A stretch of DNA of 64,000 nucleotides from Biscogniauxia marginata (Eukaryota; Ascomycota; Sordariomycetes; Xylariales; Xylariaceae). Below the pieces are notes generated by a model that made no database searches, had not been told where the DNA came from, and saw only the letters and a list, made by a program, of their open reading frames with translations. Shown piece after piece: positions 10,679-22,549 of this stretch. How positions within the stretch are numbered: the first letter of the stretch is position 1; every line of letters begins with the position of its first letter. The DNA lies in the NCBI GenBank assembly GCA_022695795.1, contig MU404071.1, positions 248,001 through 312,000 on the forward strand. Reading direction: 5' to 3'. The translations under genes and the position numbers were made by a program.

Positions 10679-11992
10679 ATTTCGGGTTCAGGGATATCTG
10701 GGCAACGCCGAGGCAAAAGTGTTCTCTGCACAAAATTACAACTAGAGGTGAATACATGCGGACATGTAGGGATTAGATGGGAAGTGAAGAAGTTAGGATC
10801 AATTCTCAACGGTGTTTTCCTTGCAGGGCAGACGACTTCGTATCTGCTCATATAAATACACACACACACACTTAGTAACCTTCAGAATGGTGAGCGTGAG
10901 TAAATTACTCCTACCGGCTGCTGTGGTATAGCCTCGGTCGTCTCGAGGCCGTGAGGCTCTATCAGTCCTATCGATTGGCCTTGATGGTTGTGCTATTCAT
11001 GGAGGAGAAGTCAAGAGTCATGAGGGTCTTTACAAGAGATGTTATAGTATGTAGTATGGGCCGGCCCGGGGTTTTCCCGGAAAGACCGCAGATTATACGG
11101 TTTAGTAAAGACCGAATCCATCCCCATTGCAACCTCTTTTTCGTGTGGTTCGTTTTCATCCCTAACAGGGGCAGCTGCGAGCAGTCTGTGCGTGCATAAA
11201 TCGAAGCAGACTGAAGATATATCGACTTATCAGTGCAGATTGTATTCGCCTATTGCAATATTAATAACGACTCGCCCCGGCTAATGTCCTAAATTTCACC
11301 GTAGGCGTTTAATTCACCCAATGCTTTGAAATCCCATAACACCCAAAATCCCTTGAAATCCCCGAAGCTATAAACTACCCCATGTCGTGTCTCATGTACC
11401 TACATATGCTGTAGAAATCAAACTACGGCAATTGAAGCACGTAATCCACGTTATTTGCCACGTTTTTATCTTTTTAAAGCAAGGGCCTAGATCATATTTC
11501 TTCATGGAATATGCATGTCTCTCGAGGGACATCTTGCAGTGTAGGTGGAACGAGACACAATGAGCGTTCATGTTAGAGTCTAATAGCTAATATTGAATTG
11601 GCTTCAAGCTGATCATTATTCTGGCTGTACTTTCAGCTAGACCTAAGAGATACCATCACTTCATCGCGCACCCTGTAGTATTCCTCAGCACTCAAGATAA
11701 GCCTTAAGGAAAGCGTAGTAGCTCCGACTGCTTTTTCTTCTTCTTTTTTTGTTTTGTTTTGCTTCTTCTTTTGTTTACGAGGATGAGTTCATTCATTGGC
11801 GACCTTCGAACTCATACCAAGATCTATCTATCGACGCCTACACCGGCCACAGCAAGGCAAAAATAAAACAGGCCCTCCCTACCGACTGGGCCACCATCGC
11901 GCCAAGAATCACCATATGTCAGGTACAATGGAAAAGAATTCACCTTGCCAACCACCTATTTCATCTCCTGAGTCTGCTCCGTTGTGCGTAGG
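10679..11992. other. Intergenic DNA between an MFS promoter and a convergent gene end
   Basis: It contains a CA microsatellite at about 10857-10871 and moderately AT-rich sequence with no frame over about 100 codons. Nothing identifiable was seen. Confidence 0.4.
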
Positions 11993-13290
11993 CTACCTAG
12001 TGCCTGCGGCGCTCTCACCGACTTTCACATCTTCCTCTGGGACACCTACCCCAATGCTACCCGTGACACTCAGGCCACTGACAGTACGTTCCACGTCTCT
12101 TCTGTTTCCAGCGATGCCTATGCCTCCGCCCCCGGACAGGGTATTGATGTTTGCACTTGTGGTGGTGCTGGCGCTTCCACTCCTGCCTCTACCAAGGCTT
12201 CCGACATCACTGTCTCTGCGTTCGCGCAGCATGCGCTCCAGTTCCTTGACTCGTTTCTTTAGCGCATCGTTCTCGCGTTTGGCTGAATCCAATTCTTGGC
12301 GGAAATGGGCTGTCTCTTCGTAGCGCAGCGTCGCGGGCATGAGGCCTGGCGAGAGTTCGGAGCCCGGGGTAGCTACCACACTTTGGTTGGACGATGCGTA
12401 GCCGCGCGGGAAGTAACTCGAGTTGTAATCGTAGGGGAATCCGTGCGACTGTGTGAATGACGACTGCCCAAAAGGCTGGGGCGAGTGGTTCCTACTTCTG
12501 CTCCGGTGAGATGCAGTACTATTCTGCCGGCTCATTCCAGGGGCTCCTCGTGGGTTTCTAGCAGCCTCTAGGACCGAGGCAGCGCTTGCTGAGTGAGGCT
12601 GTGGGATGGGGATCGGAGAGGGGCCAGAACCTTGCGTGGCTGCTTGGCTAACACTGCGTGTGCTCGCGCTGGAACTTGTTCGGTGGTGTCGGCGGTCGGC
12701 ACTCGTCGAAGGGATAGGAAAGCCGGGGCCAGATAGCAGATGAGTGTCCGTGAACGAAGACGAGTGAGCCTGGTCGGCAGATGTCGCGGCGCTCGTGGAT
12801 GACGTGTTGGAGGCGACTGAGGAGTTCTGCGCTGCTCGAAGCATAGACAGGTCTCGGGTCAAACGGTTGACCTAAGGGGCCAGTCAGTTTGGACTTGGCA
12901 CGCAGATTTGGACTATATGCATGCGCGAGCACAACTTACCAGCATCTCCTGCTCCTGCTCCAACTGCGAATGCAACTCGGCAGCAGTCAACGGACGCGGG
13001 TGTCGCAAGGGTCCTGGACCAGAACCAACACCGGTGTTGTCCTGTCCCGGGGCCGAAGGCGGCGGCGGAGGCATCCCGGCTACAGCGGTGGTTTGGAACG
13101 GCGGTGGAGATGGTAGAGACGAAGAGGACGCCTGCTGGAGGGCCTGCTGGTTGGAAGGCAGGATATTCAGCGAGGGCGTGGTAGATGCAGGAGGATGTTG
13201 TGTTTGGGACTGGCTGTGATGGCTATATGACGACTGTCGAGAGACCGCGAGCGCGTGGGGCGACGGAGGAACCGAGTTAAGATCAGGCAT
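11993..13290 (-). CDS. Conserved Ser/Pro-rich protein with C-terminal coiled coil
   Basis: Exon 1 (13290-12940) and exon 2 (12871-11993) join in phase 0 across a 68-bp intron (GTAAGT..CCTTAG) to give 409 residues. Most of the protein is disordered: Ser/His/Pro-rich, with a proline run near MPPPPPSAPG. Two ordered islands are visible: LTAAELHSQLEQEQEMLV continuing across the splice into NRLTRDLSMLRAAQNSS, and the coiled coil FRQELDSAKRENDALKKR followed by VKELERMLRERR. The pattern suits a cytoplasmic or cytoskeletal scaffold, but I cannot name a function. The start is uncertain: the frame is open upstream for about 37 codons with coding-like text (TPDFPTASKERYGYARRS) but no ATG, so an upstream exon may join near 13371. 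Confidence 0.72.
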
Positions 13291-14781
13291 CTTGAGGGGG
13301 GATCGACGGGCGTACCCGTATCTCTCTTTCGAGGCGGTAGGGAAATCAGGTGTTTCGATAGAGCCTCGTCGACGGTAGAGCAGACGGAACAAAGAAGCGT
13401 AAATCAGAGGTCAGGTCCACAGAAGGGGGATAACCCGAGAAGATTGGGCAGAGTGTGTGTTGTTGATCTGCAATCGGTCGGTGAAAAAGCAGTGCCTGTT
13501 CCGTATCATCTAACCTAGCCCATTTCCAGTTGTTGGTGTTTTCGTTAAGTTGGCCGGTGGCCTGTGTTGTTGTAAGGTATTGTTGTTGTTGTCATCAGGT
13601 ACCTACCTACCTAAGTACCTCTATTGTATGTAAATGTACGTAAACGTGAGGTACGTACCTCTCAAGATACAGTTCACACTATGAGGAAGATATTATGGCG
13701 CGTCAAACGGCTGATCCAAGTGGGGGTTTCCATCTGCATTCAAGTCCCACCCCTGCCTTCCTCCCGGCGTGCATATTTCCATTCCAACGATGCGGGGTTG
13801 CCCAACACATCAAGCCACAAAGAAAGAGGTTCAAGGCGGGGTACCTAGGTACCTACTAGCCACAGAGTCTCACTAGCCTCAGCATCCAGTATTTCTGGCT
13901 TGATAAGATAAAGAAACCGGCCAAAACCCTCCGGTAAATTTAGGTGCAGAGCAAACAGTACCTGACATGGAAACTGATAGGTTACTTACCTATGACGTTT
14001 ACGAGCTCCGTTGCCTCAACCAAACTGCACAATGAAGAATTATGACGCGCCATCTTTGAAGATTGAGCCTCAGTGATGTCAACTACGCTGCATTACGCCA
14101 TCCATATGTACTCTACCGTACCTATCCTACGTACATAGGTAGGTACCTACCTAGTATAAGCAAACAATACCTAGGTACTTGTCATTTCATCTATGCCCAG
14201 GCACCGTCTTAAGCGAGATACTTGCGTCTACGCGCATATCTACATATTTCACGTAGGTTGCGTGGGTACTTATTAACCCTCAATATTATGTACCTAGAAA
14301 TCAGTAGGTACATCATTGTAGGTAGCGATGTACCTGTGTTTGTCAAGCTACGATCGATCCCGTCTCACCTCTATTTGATACGGTACGTAACATACGTGTA
14401 GGACAAGGAGATCCCGTCAGTTCAACTATTAAGGCCTGCATATAATTCATTCAACTTCTGCTCCCTCTCCTCCTCTTCCTCGTCATCACCACCCCACTGC
14501 CTACCCGACTAAACCCTCTTGGACAAAGGACCATCTAATCATTGTCTGGTAAGCTCAAGCTGCCTGCTCTCTATGACTACAAACCGCAAACCACAGCCCC
14601 CAACTTCAACTTCAACCTCTACTACAACTTCTACTTCTACTCCCATTCATCACCGACCCTTCACAAACTCCTTATTCTAGGTTGACAGGACTAACAATCC
14701 TCCCCCCTTTACAGTACCAGTAAATCCCACATCCAACTACATACACACACACACAAAAACCACCACATCACCATCACCACA
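13291..14781. repeat. Intergenic cluster of TACCTA/TAGGTA words
   Basis: Between about 13598 and 14350 the sequence is studded with TACCTA, TAGGTA, GTACGT and the palindrome TACCTAGGTA, notably at 13599-13620, 13840-13856, 14117-14156, 14168-14178 and 14288-14334. The final 350 bases before the next ATG are CT-rich on the plus strand, as in fungal 5' leaders. No coding frame is evident. Confidence 0.6.
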
Positions 14782-15141
14782 ATGCCGTCCACATCCAGAG
14801 ACCAAGGTGCCGAGTCCCCTCCCCCCGAGACCCAGACCGGCGCTCAGCTACACGACGTTCCCGCCTCGGGCAAGGGCACCGACGAGGCACCTGGCAAGAA
14901 GGAGTCGATGCAGGACCAGCTGAAGGTGAGTCCGAAATCCCTTTCTTCACAGTGCATCTTACGTCTAATAGCGTCCCACCTGGGATAACACCCCCCCCCC
15001 TTCTCATGTTCATATATACACGAACACGAGCTGATATATCTTGTCCTTTCTCCACAGAACCTTACATCCAATCCCGAGGGTCCCATGGAGCATGCTCTCG
15101 AGGATAAGTTTTCCAAGACTGTGCCGACTAAAAAGGTTTAG
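14782..15141 (+). CDS. Small conserved hydrophilic protein, 75 aa
   Basis: Exon 1 (14782-14925) and exon 2 (15058-15141) join in phase 0 across a 132-bp intron (GTGAGT..TCCACAG) to give 75 residues. It starts MPSTSRDQGAESPPPETQ and ends KFSKTVPTKKV. The whole chain is charged, Pro/Ser/Glu/Lys-rich and lacks hydrophobic segments, so it is probably disordered and intracellular. The central LHDVPASGKGTDEAPGKK stretch has the look of small fungal proteins of unknown function. The 5' leader is strongly CT-rich with a CACCATCACCACA context just before the ATG, and both splice sites are near consensus, which argues for a real expressed gene. Confidence 0.72.
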
Positions 15142-15969
15142 GGGACACTATAGGTATGGATGAGAAGCCGGGCAGTCGTTGCCCCATCTTCACGGGAGAT
15201 ATGAAGGTTTTCCGGGTTTTTGCGCTTGGTAGCTCAGTAGATTATGAATGAATGAAGAAATCAATTCATGACCAATTTAGCTACGCAATGTCTTCGCGAT
15301 CACGTAGGGTTAACTAGCATGTAACAATATATCACATCACAGCCCGATCGGTAAAGCCGCATGCAATTTCTTATTACGCAAGGAACAGAAGACAGTTTAC
15401 ATATATAGTGTCATGATTTTCACCATGTTTTTCTGACATCTACAATCCCTTGACATAGTTGTAAGTTTAGTTCATGTTCAATTTTAACAACATAAATGGC
15501 AGTAGGAAACTTGAGGCGTTATGAGTATATTCTATAATCGCTGGATCAAATTGCACGTGATTCAAGTCAAGTTGGAAAATAACATACGAATTCTCATCAT
15601 ACTGTCGAGGTTTGGTATTATAAAGCCCATCTAATTGAAATTACATGGGACTTGAGAGTGTCAAATTCATAACCATTCGTAAGCTCATCATAGCGCCATT
15701 GCCGCCGTTACCCTCCCCAATCATGATTTCTCGTCACCGGGTGCCTTTGAGGGAATAGCCTCTGTAGCGACCGAGGGGGTAGATTCTGCTGTACCAGCCG
15801 CGGGGCCAGGCGCAGGAACTAAAGAAGCTAAGTCGTAGCCGTCAGCAAATTTGTTCTCGAGGGTAAATCATACTCAACCCGTGGTTCCAAGGAGTAGGCC
15901 TAGCATCTGCAACTGCATCTTTATCCGACGGTGCGAACAGGCTTTGGTACTGAGAGAGTGTGTGTCTGT
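15142..15969. other. Intergenic DNA with a coding-like segment near 15721-15833
   Basis: Most is AT-rich without frames. On the minus strand about 15833-15721 reads as an Ala/Pro/Glu-rich stretch (LVPAPGPAAGTAESTPSV) ending in TGA at 15723-15721. Another minus-strand stretch near 15910 reads SLFAPSDKDAVADA. Both could be further 3' exons of the Vip1-like gene, but I found no splice chain that keeps the frame. Confidence 0.35.
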
Positions 15970-16083
15970 CTAAGGCAAGTCTTTTTTCTTGCCGTTCACC
16001 TTAGGACAGTCCGCACAGCTACACTTGACCACTTCGCAAGTACATGCGCCCTCTAAACCTGCGCAGTCGCATTGTTGGCAAAG
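15970..16083 (-). other. In-frame Cys-rich reading frame directly after the Vip1-like stop codon
   Basis: Immediately after the TAG of the Vip1-like gene, the same frame continues for 37 codons to the next TAG at 15972-15970. It has eight cysteines in a CxxC..CxC..CxC..CxC..C arrangement, including CQQCDCAG and CTCEVVKCSCADCPK. The preceding exon ends with a CNC motif. This looks like the Cys-rich metal-binding tail of the same protein. The 15 bases before it, including the stop (16098-16084), have the form GTATGC..TTTTAG. Confidence 0.6.
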
Positions 16084-17089
16084 CTAAAATAAGCATACCG
16101 GCCCTCTGTGCACACGCTTCTCATCGTCGCCAGTGCAGTTGCAGGGTTGCTCTCCTTTCCCGTTGACCTCTGGGCCTAGCATGACCGTTTGAGATTGCTT
16201 TTGGGATTTGTACTCACTGTTGTCGGTGGTGGTGCTTGCACCACCAGCCGCTGGCGTGGTGGTCTTCTCCTTGCCGAGAAAACGCTCCAATCCTGAAGCC
16301 TTGTACGCACTGCCTCCGTGTTCATCCTTCTTCAGATTTGCCAACCGACGCGCCTCGGCGTGAATATCCTGCACCTGGCGCGAGCCGTCTGTATAGAACT
16401 TAACTAACTTCTGGCCGGTGGGGGAGCTTGTTGCCTTTTCGAAGTAGGAGCTGAGGCCGCTGAAGATGCTGTTTGCTCGGGTGCTAATGCCGTACGACTG
16501 GTCGGTGGCCTTGGCGCGGTCTGAGGCACGGTACTTATGGTCCAAGTTGGTCAGGGTGTTCATGAACCGGGTGGTAACGCCGTGCTTGTGGTCGAGCTCG
16601 ATGGCACGCTGTAGAGCTGCATCGCCAATCACGTATCCATGGGCTAGGTACTCAGCCAAGATACGGCTTCTAGGCTTCTCCTCTTGGGAGATATCTTCAG
16701 TGTCGCGCTCCGGGTTGGTCGAGTGCGGGGCGCCGTCGTCGGACTTGCCATCGGCCGGAATGACAGATATCTGCGAAGACCCGAGCTGTGTGTTATTCAA
16801 TAGCTGCGCTGTCTTGGCGGCAGTCTCCTTCTCGAAAGTTACGCTGGCATCTTTGGTGTCGCTCTCGCCCGGGGTGACCTTGATGTCTGTGATCTTGCCA
16901 CTATTCGGTGAAGGCGGTCGGTCAGTCAACAGCCAATCCATCAAGAAGCTTAGAGAAGCCTAGAGACTACCTGCATATGGGTTGAGTTCATAGACAGTCT
17001 ACGTACCAGAAGCTGAAGAACTCCTTGATCTCCTGTTCCTGCGTTTTGGCGGAGATGTTCTTGACGTGGACAGTAAGGTTAGAAGCCAT
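16084..17089 (-). CDS. vip1: Vip1-like RNA-recognition-motif protein
   Basis: Exon 1 (17089-17007) and exon 2 (16900-16084) join across a 106-bp intron (GTACGT..GAATAG) within a Cys codon, giving 299 residues to the first stop. Residues 1 to about 77 form an RRM: MASNLTVHVKNISAK, then EIKEFFSFCGKITDIKV across the splice, then VTFEKETAAKTAQLLNN. Residues 95-215 match the helical region of fission-yeast Vip1: RSRILAEYLAHGYVIGD, the repeated D(H/x)KHGV..F segments and IHAEARRLANLKKDE. The tail is Lys/Thr-rich and reaches a CNC motif before the TAG. Family members are cytoplasmic RNA-binding proteins of poorly defined role. The same frame continues past the stop with a Cys-rich tail, so the C-terminus given here may be incomplete or altered. 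Confidence 0.85.
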
Positions 17090-17874
17090 GACGGTCGAGT
17101 GGCTTGGCGCTACGCGTTCTGAGGGATTTTCGGTGTGTGTAGGTTGGGTGGCTGGGTATGAATAGTGAGCAGAGGGGTCGATGAAGATGAGTAGGTTGGA
17201 AAGGGTTGTATCGGGCTGATATATGTAGGTCGGGTTGGTTAGGTAGCGTAGGCTGAGGGTGTGTGGTGACGATGGTGTAGAAAGGTGAAATAGAATGGTC
17301 AAGATGAGGCAACCAAAGATTATTAAGATAAAATCGGCAGCCTACCTAGGTACTTACCAAAAATGGTTGACGCGCGTTTTCGACTGCGGATTGCTCTTAC
17401 CCTTCTCTTCCTTGCTTGTCGCAAATGGGGAGGGGCGAGGGGCAATACCTACCTAACCTAACGCATAGTACACGTCATAGTGGGTAGTGGACGGGACCTT
17501 AGCTACTCCATATGTGGCTGTGACTAGGGCCGTGCACGGAAATTGGCGGGAGAACTTGTCATCAATGTGGCTGATGAGGTCCAGGTCCACTTTCATTTTC
17601 ACATGCAACAGGTTCTTCGGACAATACCACCCGCGTATTTCATCCACCTTGTTTCATTCAACATCTCGAGCGTCCTCGGTTTCGCATAATTGCTTTAATA
17701 ACGTCTGGCAATCTCCCGAAAGTACTAATACGCCTGTTTGGTCATTACTAAAATATCCCTGCCTCTAGACATCGCAAAGTGCTGTACAGTTGCTCAGGGC
17801 CATACTGGCTACACCAGTGTGACAGCCCCAAGACAAGAATTACCCTTCGAAAGGAAAAGGAAAAGAACAAGAGG
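17090..17874. other. Intergenic DNA, promoter side of the Vip1-like gene
   Basis: The CT-skewed minus strand at about 17095-17300 is probably the 5' leader of the Vip1-like gene. A TACCTAGGTA word lies near 17343. No other feature was seen. Confidence 0.4.
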
Positions 17875-20038
17875 TTAGCCGTCGTAGGTACCAATACAAT
17901 TAGTACCTCGAACTTGGCGGTGCTCTCCCGTCGCCACATAGCACTTGCAACAGCGAGATTGTCTTCGCCCGTACATTGTCAACGACAACCCGAGGCAGAT
18001 GATCAACCCAAGCCCAGCGAGGCCTACACCGGTCCACAATGCTGCTCTATACCCTTTCAAGTTTCCCTCGATCGTCGCGCCCCCGGTGTTCACCCTGCTC
18101 TCCACATTACCCGCTACGCCCAAGCCGATCGCGATGCTGTAAAACATGACAGCACCCACGAGGCTTCCAGTGACGTTGTGGTACTTCTTCTCAACCGCGT
18201 TCGAGAGCATCAGCGTGGCAGCAGGCGCGCACGTGTTCATCCCCCATCCCACAACTAGAATTCCTACAAACAACTGGGCCCAGTAGATCTGCGTAGTTGG
18301 CATGGTCACGATGAGAAGAGAACCGCCCGTAAACGCGAGTAGTGAGATGCACATCGTGATGGATGGTCCGATACGATGAAGAGTGAGATCAGTAGCCACC
18401 GCTGCGAAGCAGCCGACGATTATGATAGGGCTGAAACATGCGGTAGACTGTCATTATGTGCAGGTTAGCTATCTTTCCGCAACATATTTGGTGTCTTTTT
18501 AGAACAAACCGATAATGGGGATATATCTCGAAGGCCTTCAACAATCTGCCAAGTATAGAAAACCCAAATTCCGAAGCACGCCCATCCACATCCCACTACA
18601 GCCAGGATCACGGCTACCTCCAATGGTAGCATGGCGAATGGTATCAATGGTTTCGGGGCATAATGGCCTTCAATCAGCACAAATACTACCGCCAGCAAAA
18701 CACCAGCGATAAGGGCAATCCAGAGATATGGCTCTTGCCACCCAACAGTAGGAGCTAGAATCCAAGCAAAACCAATCAATATTAGTGAAGATACACTCGC
18801 TAGGATTCCTGGAATGTCAAGATCCGCTATGGGGACCCCAATGCTCATGTGAATATTGCCAGCTTGAATGGAGTTAGGAATGGCGAATGCCCCAAAACAT
18901 GTAACAACGAGCAGCATCAGCGTGAAGGCCCAGTACCCCAGGGGCCACCATGACAGACTGAGGGCGCTTGCACCCGCTGCTCCCGCGATTAACCCCGTGG
19001 GTGCCATCACCGCAACTAACGTGAATATCACGGATTTTCTTCTCCCGGCCGGGTATGTCGCACCTAGAAGTGCAAGGCTGGTAGGAAGACACAAAGAGAC
19101 TCCTAATCCTTGCAGCGCTCGACTAGTAATGAACAGTATAGCACCCGAATAGAACGATGCTCCAGCCACCGCAGACCACAAGGCAGCCCAGACGAGGCCG
19201 GTCAGGAATATACGCTTGTATCTGAGTGTCTCGCCCAATCGGCCGGCTACCAGGATGAAGGCGCCAATCACCATGCTGTAGCTGGCTACGACCCAACTCA
19301 GGTTACTGGCATTCGTGATCCCAAAGGTTGCGCCTGTCACACGGAGAATTGGCAATACTTGGCCAATACCAGCGTCTATGGCGGCGTTAACTCCATCTTT
19401 TCATATTTATTATTTTATGGAAAGGGCAAAATTTGCTCACAAGCACAGAGCTCAGCCATGCATATCGTGGTGACAAAAAGCATTTCGCGTGATCGACTCA
19501 TGCTCGACACTCTGGTGGAAGATTTGCGTTCAATCTGCGTAACCCGTCTAGACATTTGTCTTGGACACGTATATCCTTTGACCGCCCTTAAGCCCGGGTG
19601 GTAATTGTCGCTCTCGCATATTTGTGGTCGTTGTGGAATGGTGTATGTCCGTGGGAACGGCGGTAATGACCTTTCGTGCCACGCTCTCTTTTGCGAGAGT
19701 TGTGATAACTGCGACAGCGGGGAGAGAATGGGATAAGGAGAGGCGAGAGTGATCGGCACCTCGTCACTGTCCATGGAGAACCTCGATTCCGGTTCTGGCT
19801 CCTGTCCGGGCAGCGTTTCGTCTTCCGTGTCATCAAACGGCGTGTCGAGGTCGCTCAGCCGATGGAGCACAATCTCGTGGGTTCCATAACTCCAGAAGGA
19901 GCTTCTAAAAAGTGAGTCCCTAGGTGACATGGCTAATGTTTGCCAGCGTTCATCGATGCTGAAGCTCTGTCTCACGTTTCGTGGCGGGGTCGGGCCTGTC
20001 AATATGTAGTCTCCGATATTGAAGGTCGTCATGATCAT
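17875..20038 (-). CDS. MFS transporter, DHA2-like, with long N-terminal extension
   Basis: Three exons, 20038-19441, 19375-18510 and 18447-17875, give 678 residues. Introns are 65 bp (GTGAGC..CATAG, codon split after its first base) and 62 bp (GTTTGT..GACAG, phase 0). The first splice restores a perfect TM1: MLFVTTICMAELCAYAGIGQ, then VLPILRVTG. TM2 is LSWVVASYSMVIGAFILVAG, followed by motif A (GRLGETLRYKR) and motif C (APTGLIAGAAGA); about 12-14 spans follow, ending LGLSLTMYGRRQSR. This matches fungal DHA2-type drug/aminotriazole-resistance exporters. Before TM1 there is a ~190-residue soluble region rich in Ser, Pro, Asp/Glu and Arg, with SQLSQLSQ and DDTEDETLPGQ, much longer than usual. 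The extension is contiguous with TM1 in one exon. Substrate unknown. Confidence 0.83.
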
Positions 20039-22004
20039 CAGAGCTCCTAATTACCTCTTGAGTCAAAACATCCCTGGGGATTTCCGTTGATGGTGTGCTA
20101 GTTTACTTCATCCTGAAGCAGGAGGAGAAACTCAAGGTCCTTCAAGTCCATTCGCAAAAGTCTGCTGGTTCCTATCTCTGGTGTTGAGTTTTCTGCTCAC
20201 GGGTGCACATGTCCCTTTGCTTCTCCTGTGGTAAACGACGTATTTGACTGTAGAGAGGACAATGAGTGACGAGAAATCCAAGCTGGAACTAGAGCTGCTA
20301 CTCAACAGCAAATTTGGTCATAGAAGCCGAACTTTTTGCCGCTCCGGTCCCGACGTAGCGCGATCAAAAGTCCGATCCTGCGAAGAAGATTCGCGGGAGG
20401 CATTAGCGGACTATTATCGTCAACTATGATCCGCTAGCTCTCGGTGAAAAAGAGAGAGTTCTTAAACAGATCTTCATTCCATCACTTTTACCATGCTTGG
20501 TTCCCTCCGTCTCTCAAAGCCTGGAGATCTGGTTGGCTACTTTGAGCACCTACGTCCGAAATTGGCAAGTCTCAATTTCTTCCCTCGCTAGCTTCCTTAC
20601 TATCTAATACGAATACCTACTTCGTTATAAAGTATGCAGGAGCATGTTTGTACCTAACGAAGCAGCATATTTTAGTCGGATGGCCTTTTCGTATTGACAA
20701 TGTTCCCTTCCCTTCCTACGATCTCATTGATTGTGCTGTTCCACTCACACAGGCTCTGTTGGTACATGCTCCGACGATTTTGTAAGCAAGCTAATACTTA
20801 AGCGCCGCTGAAGTTATCACTCGGAAACCAGATACCTCATCTAACACCCGGTCTCTTGATCCAATACCAATTAACTTAAGGTTACAAACGAACGCAGTCA
20901 CCAAATGGGCTTTAAGTACCGACACAAACGTCTCATCGATAGTTCCACCCCAAACTTTCGGCATAAAATAGTTTTTACTTTATCACTATGGTAGTCGGGG
21001 GTCAGTTCGCTTTATCGGGCTGAATCACGGTATCTCGTGCGCACTAACATTCCCCAAGGCGTAGTGTGGCACATGTAAGACAAGAAACATATGTCGTACG
21101 ATGCCTCTGTATGTCTGTATGTCAAGTGACACGTCTGCTTGCACTCACAGGACCCAGAGCTACGGCATGGGCGTCTCTAGTATGGTGCACCATCGCATGA
21201 CAGCTCAGTGATAATATATTCAAGCTCGTAGCCCCGCCTAAAGGCAGTAGATGGATTAGGATGGCCCCCCAATCTCGTCAATAATGCTCCCCAGCGAGGG
21301 CTCCGGCGCGGAAAGCGTCAGGCTCATGTACTTCATCGTCAGTAGAGCATGACCGTATCCATTGCGACGCTCATGAGTGTGCTAGTCATATCACTAAGTC
21401 AAAAGCGGATCGTAGTCGGGAGAGATCGTTTAGAATATCATGGTGCAAGCGCCAACCGACTAGTACACACGACGTAATCTGATAGACTTTTGTAGGGGAG
21501 GAGGGTTGGAAGCTGGGGAGGATCCAAGGCGTCAGGAGACTAAGCTGCTTGCAGTGGACCCTCGTCTATGCAGTGAACAAAACAGGTCATCAAAGCCGGC
21601 CGGGAGACAAAGAGGTATTTTTGTATGTATGTAAAAGGACTATTATCCTCGGTTGGGTACTAGCACAGTATTTTTGCAGTGCCACATTATGGACGGCTGC
21701 AAACTTGGGATTTGGTGAAGCTACTTGATACCACCGCTCAATTTCTTACATTCTCTGCCAAAATGTTCTGGCCAAATGACTATAAATATCTGGTGCTCGA
21801 TATTACAATTACTTCGAACTCGCTTTTGTGTTATATTTGTGTACAGGACAATCTAGTATTGGTATCAGATCACTAAGAGGAAACGGAAATCTCACGAAGC
21901 CCTCCTATCAATCCGAAACCTGAGCCAACTTTGTTTTCAATCGAACTGTTATTACTACCTCAGTGTCTCTCTTAACGAATTTGTAGATCCTATCGCTACT
22001 CAAT
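20039..22004. other. Intergenic DNA, no gene supported
   Basis: A plus-strand frame at 20244-20429 (internal ATG at 20262) is divergent from the MFS gene but short and unsupported. The rest is mixed-composition sequence with many stops. Confidence 0.4.
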
Positions 22005-22549
22005 TTATTTCGATATGCCCCCAGCTAACTGCGCGGCCGCGGCTGCAGCCGCTACGCTCGCAGCCCATTGCAGCAGCAGCATCGCCAGCCAACCCCCGCT
22101 GCCGCAAATCACGCCGTACAGCACGAGCGCCAGGATCTCCGACACGATACCCACGGCGATCGCTATGTAGAATATAAATTTACCGTCCACCTTGATCTTG
22201 TCCTCGCGGTCGCGCAACACGGAAACTAGCAGACAGATGACGAGGAGAACGCGTAGGACTAATGTAACCGGCTGTTAGTAGCTCACTTCTCTGAGATATA
22301 TGAGAGAGGGTGGCACATACGGACTTGGCCCAGACCTTGCCAGAACGCCGGGTCGTTCTTGTTGTCGCAGCCATCGTTGGGATCGGACCCAGGCCGTTGG
22401 ACAGGCACCTTCAGGTTCATAGCGACGGCAAAGCCAAGAAGCACGCTGCTGGTAGCTATGGCGCTGATCGACAGCGCCCAGAGGGTTTGCTGAGAGAGTA
22501 TCCTGGCCAGCGGGCGTTCGCGGAACGACGCGGGCAGGAGCGGCATCAT
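22005..22549 (-). CDS. Small four-span membrane protein, function unknown
   Basis: Exon 1 (22549-22321) and exon 2 (22258-22005) join across a 62-bp intron (GTATGT..CATTAG, perfect CTACTAACAG branch site), splitting a Leu codon, to give 160 residues. Hydrophobic spans are visible at LWALSISAIATSSVLLGFAV, VLLRVLLVICLLVSVL (across the splice), FIFYIAIAVGIVSEILALVL and the Ala-rich WLAMLLLQWAASVAAAAA. A hydrophilic loop with two Cys lies between spans 1 and 2. The start is the first of two adjacent ATGs; the frame is open upstream but ends at CACCGCTAG, which looks like the acceptor of a 5' UTR intron. I do not recognise a family. Confidence 0.68.

Noticed and set aside
20244..20429. 61-codon plus-strand frame divergent from the MFS gene
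   Set aside because: Short, no domain, no following exon that continues it.
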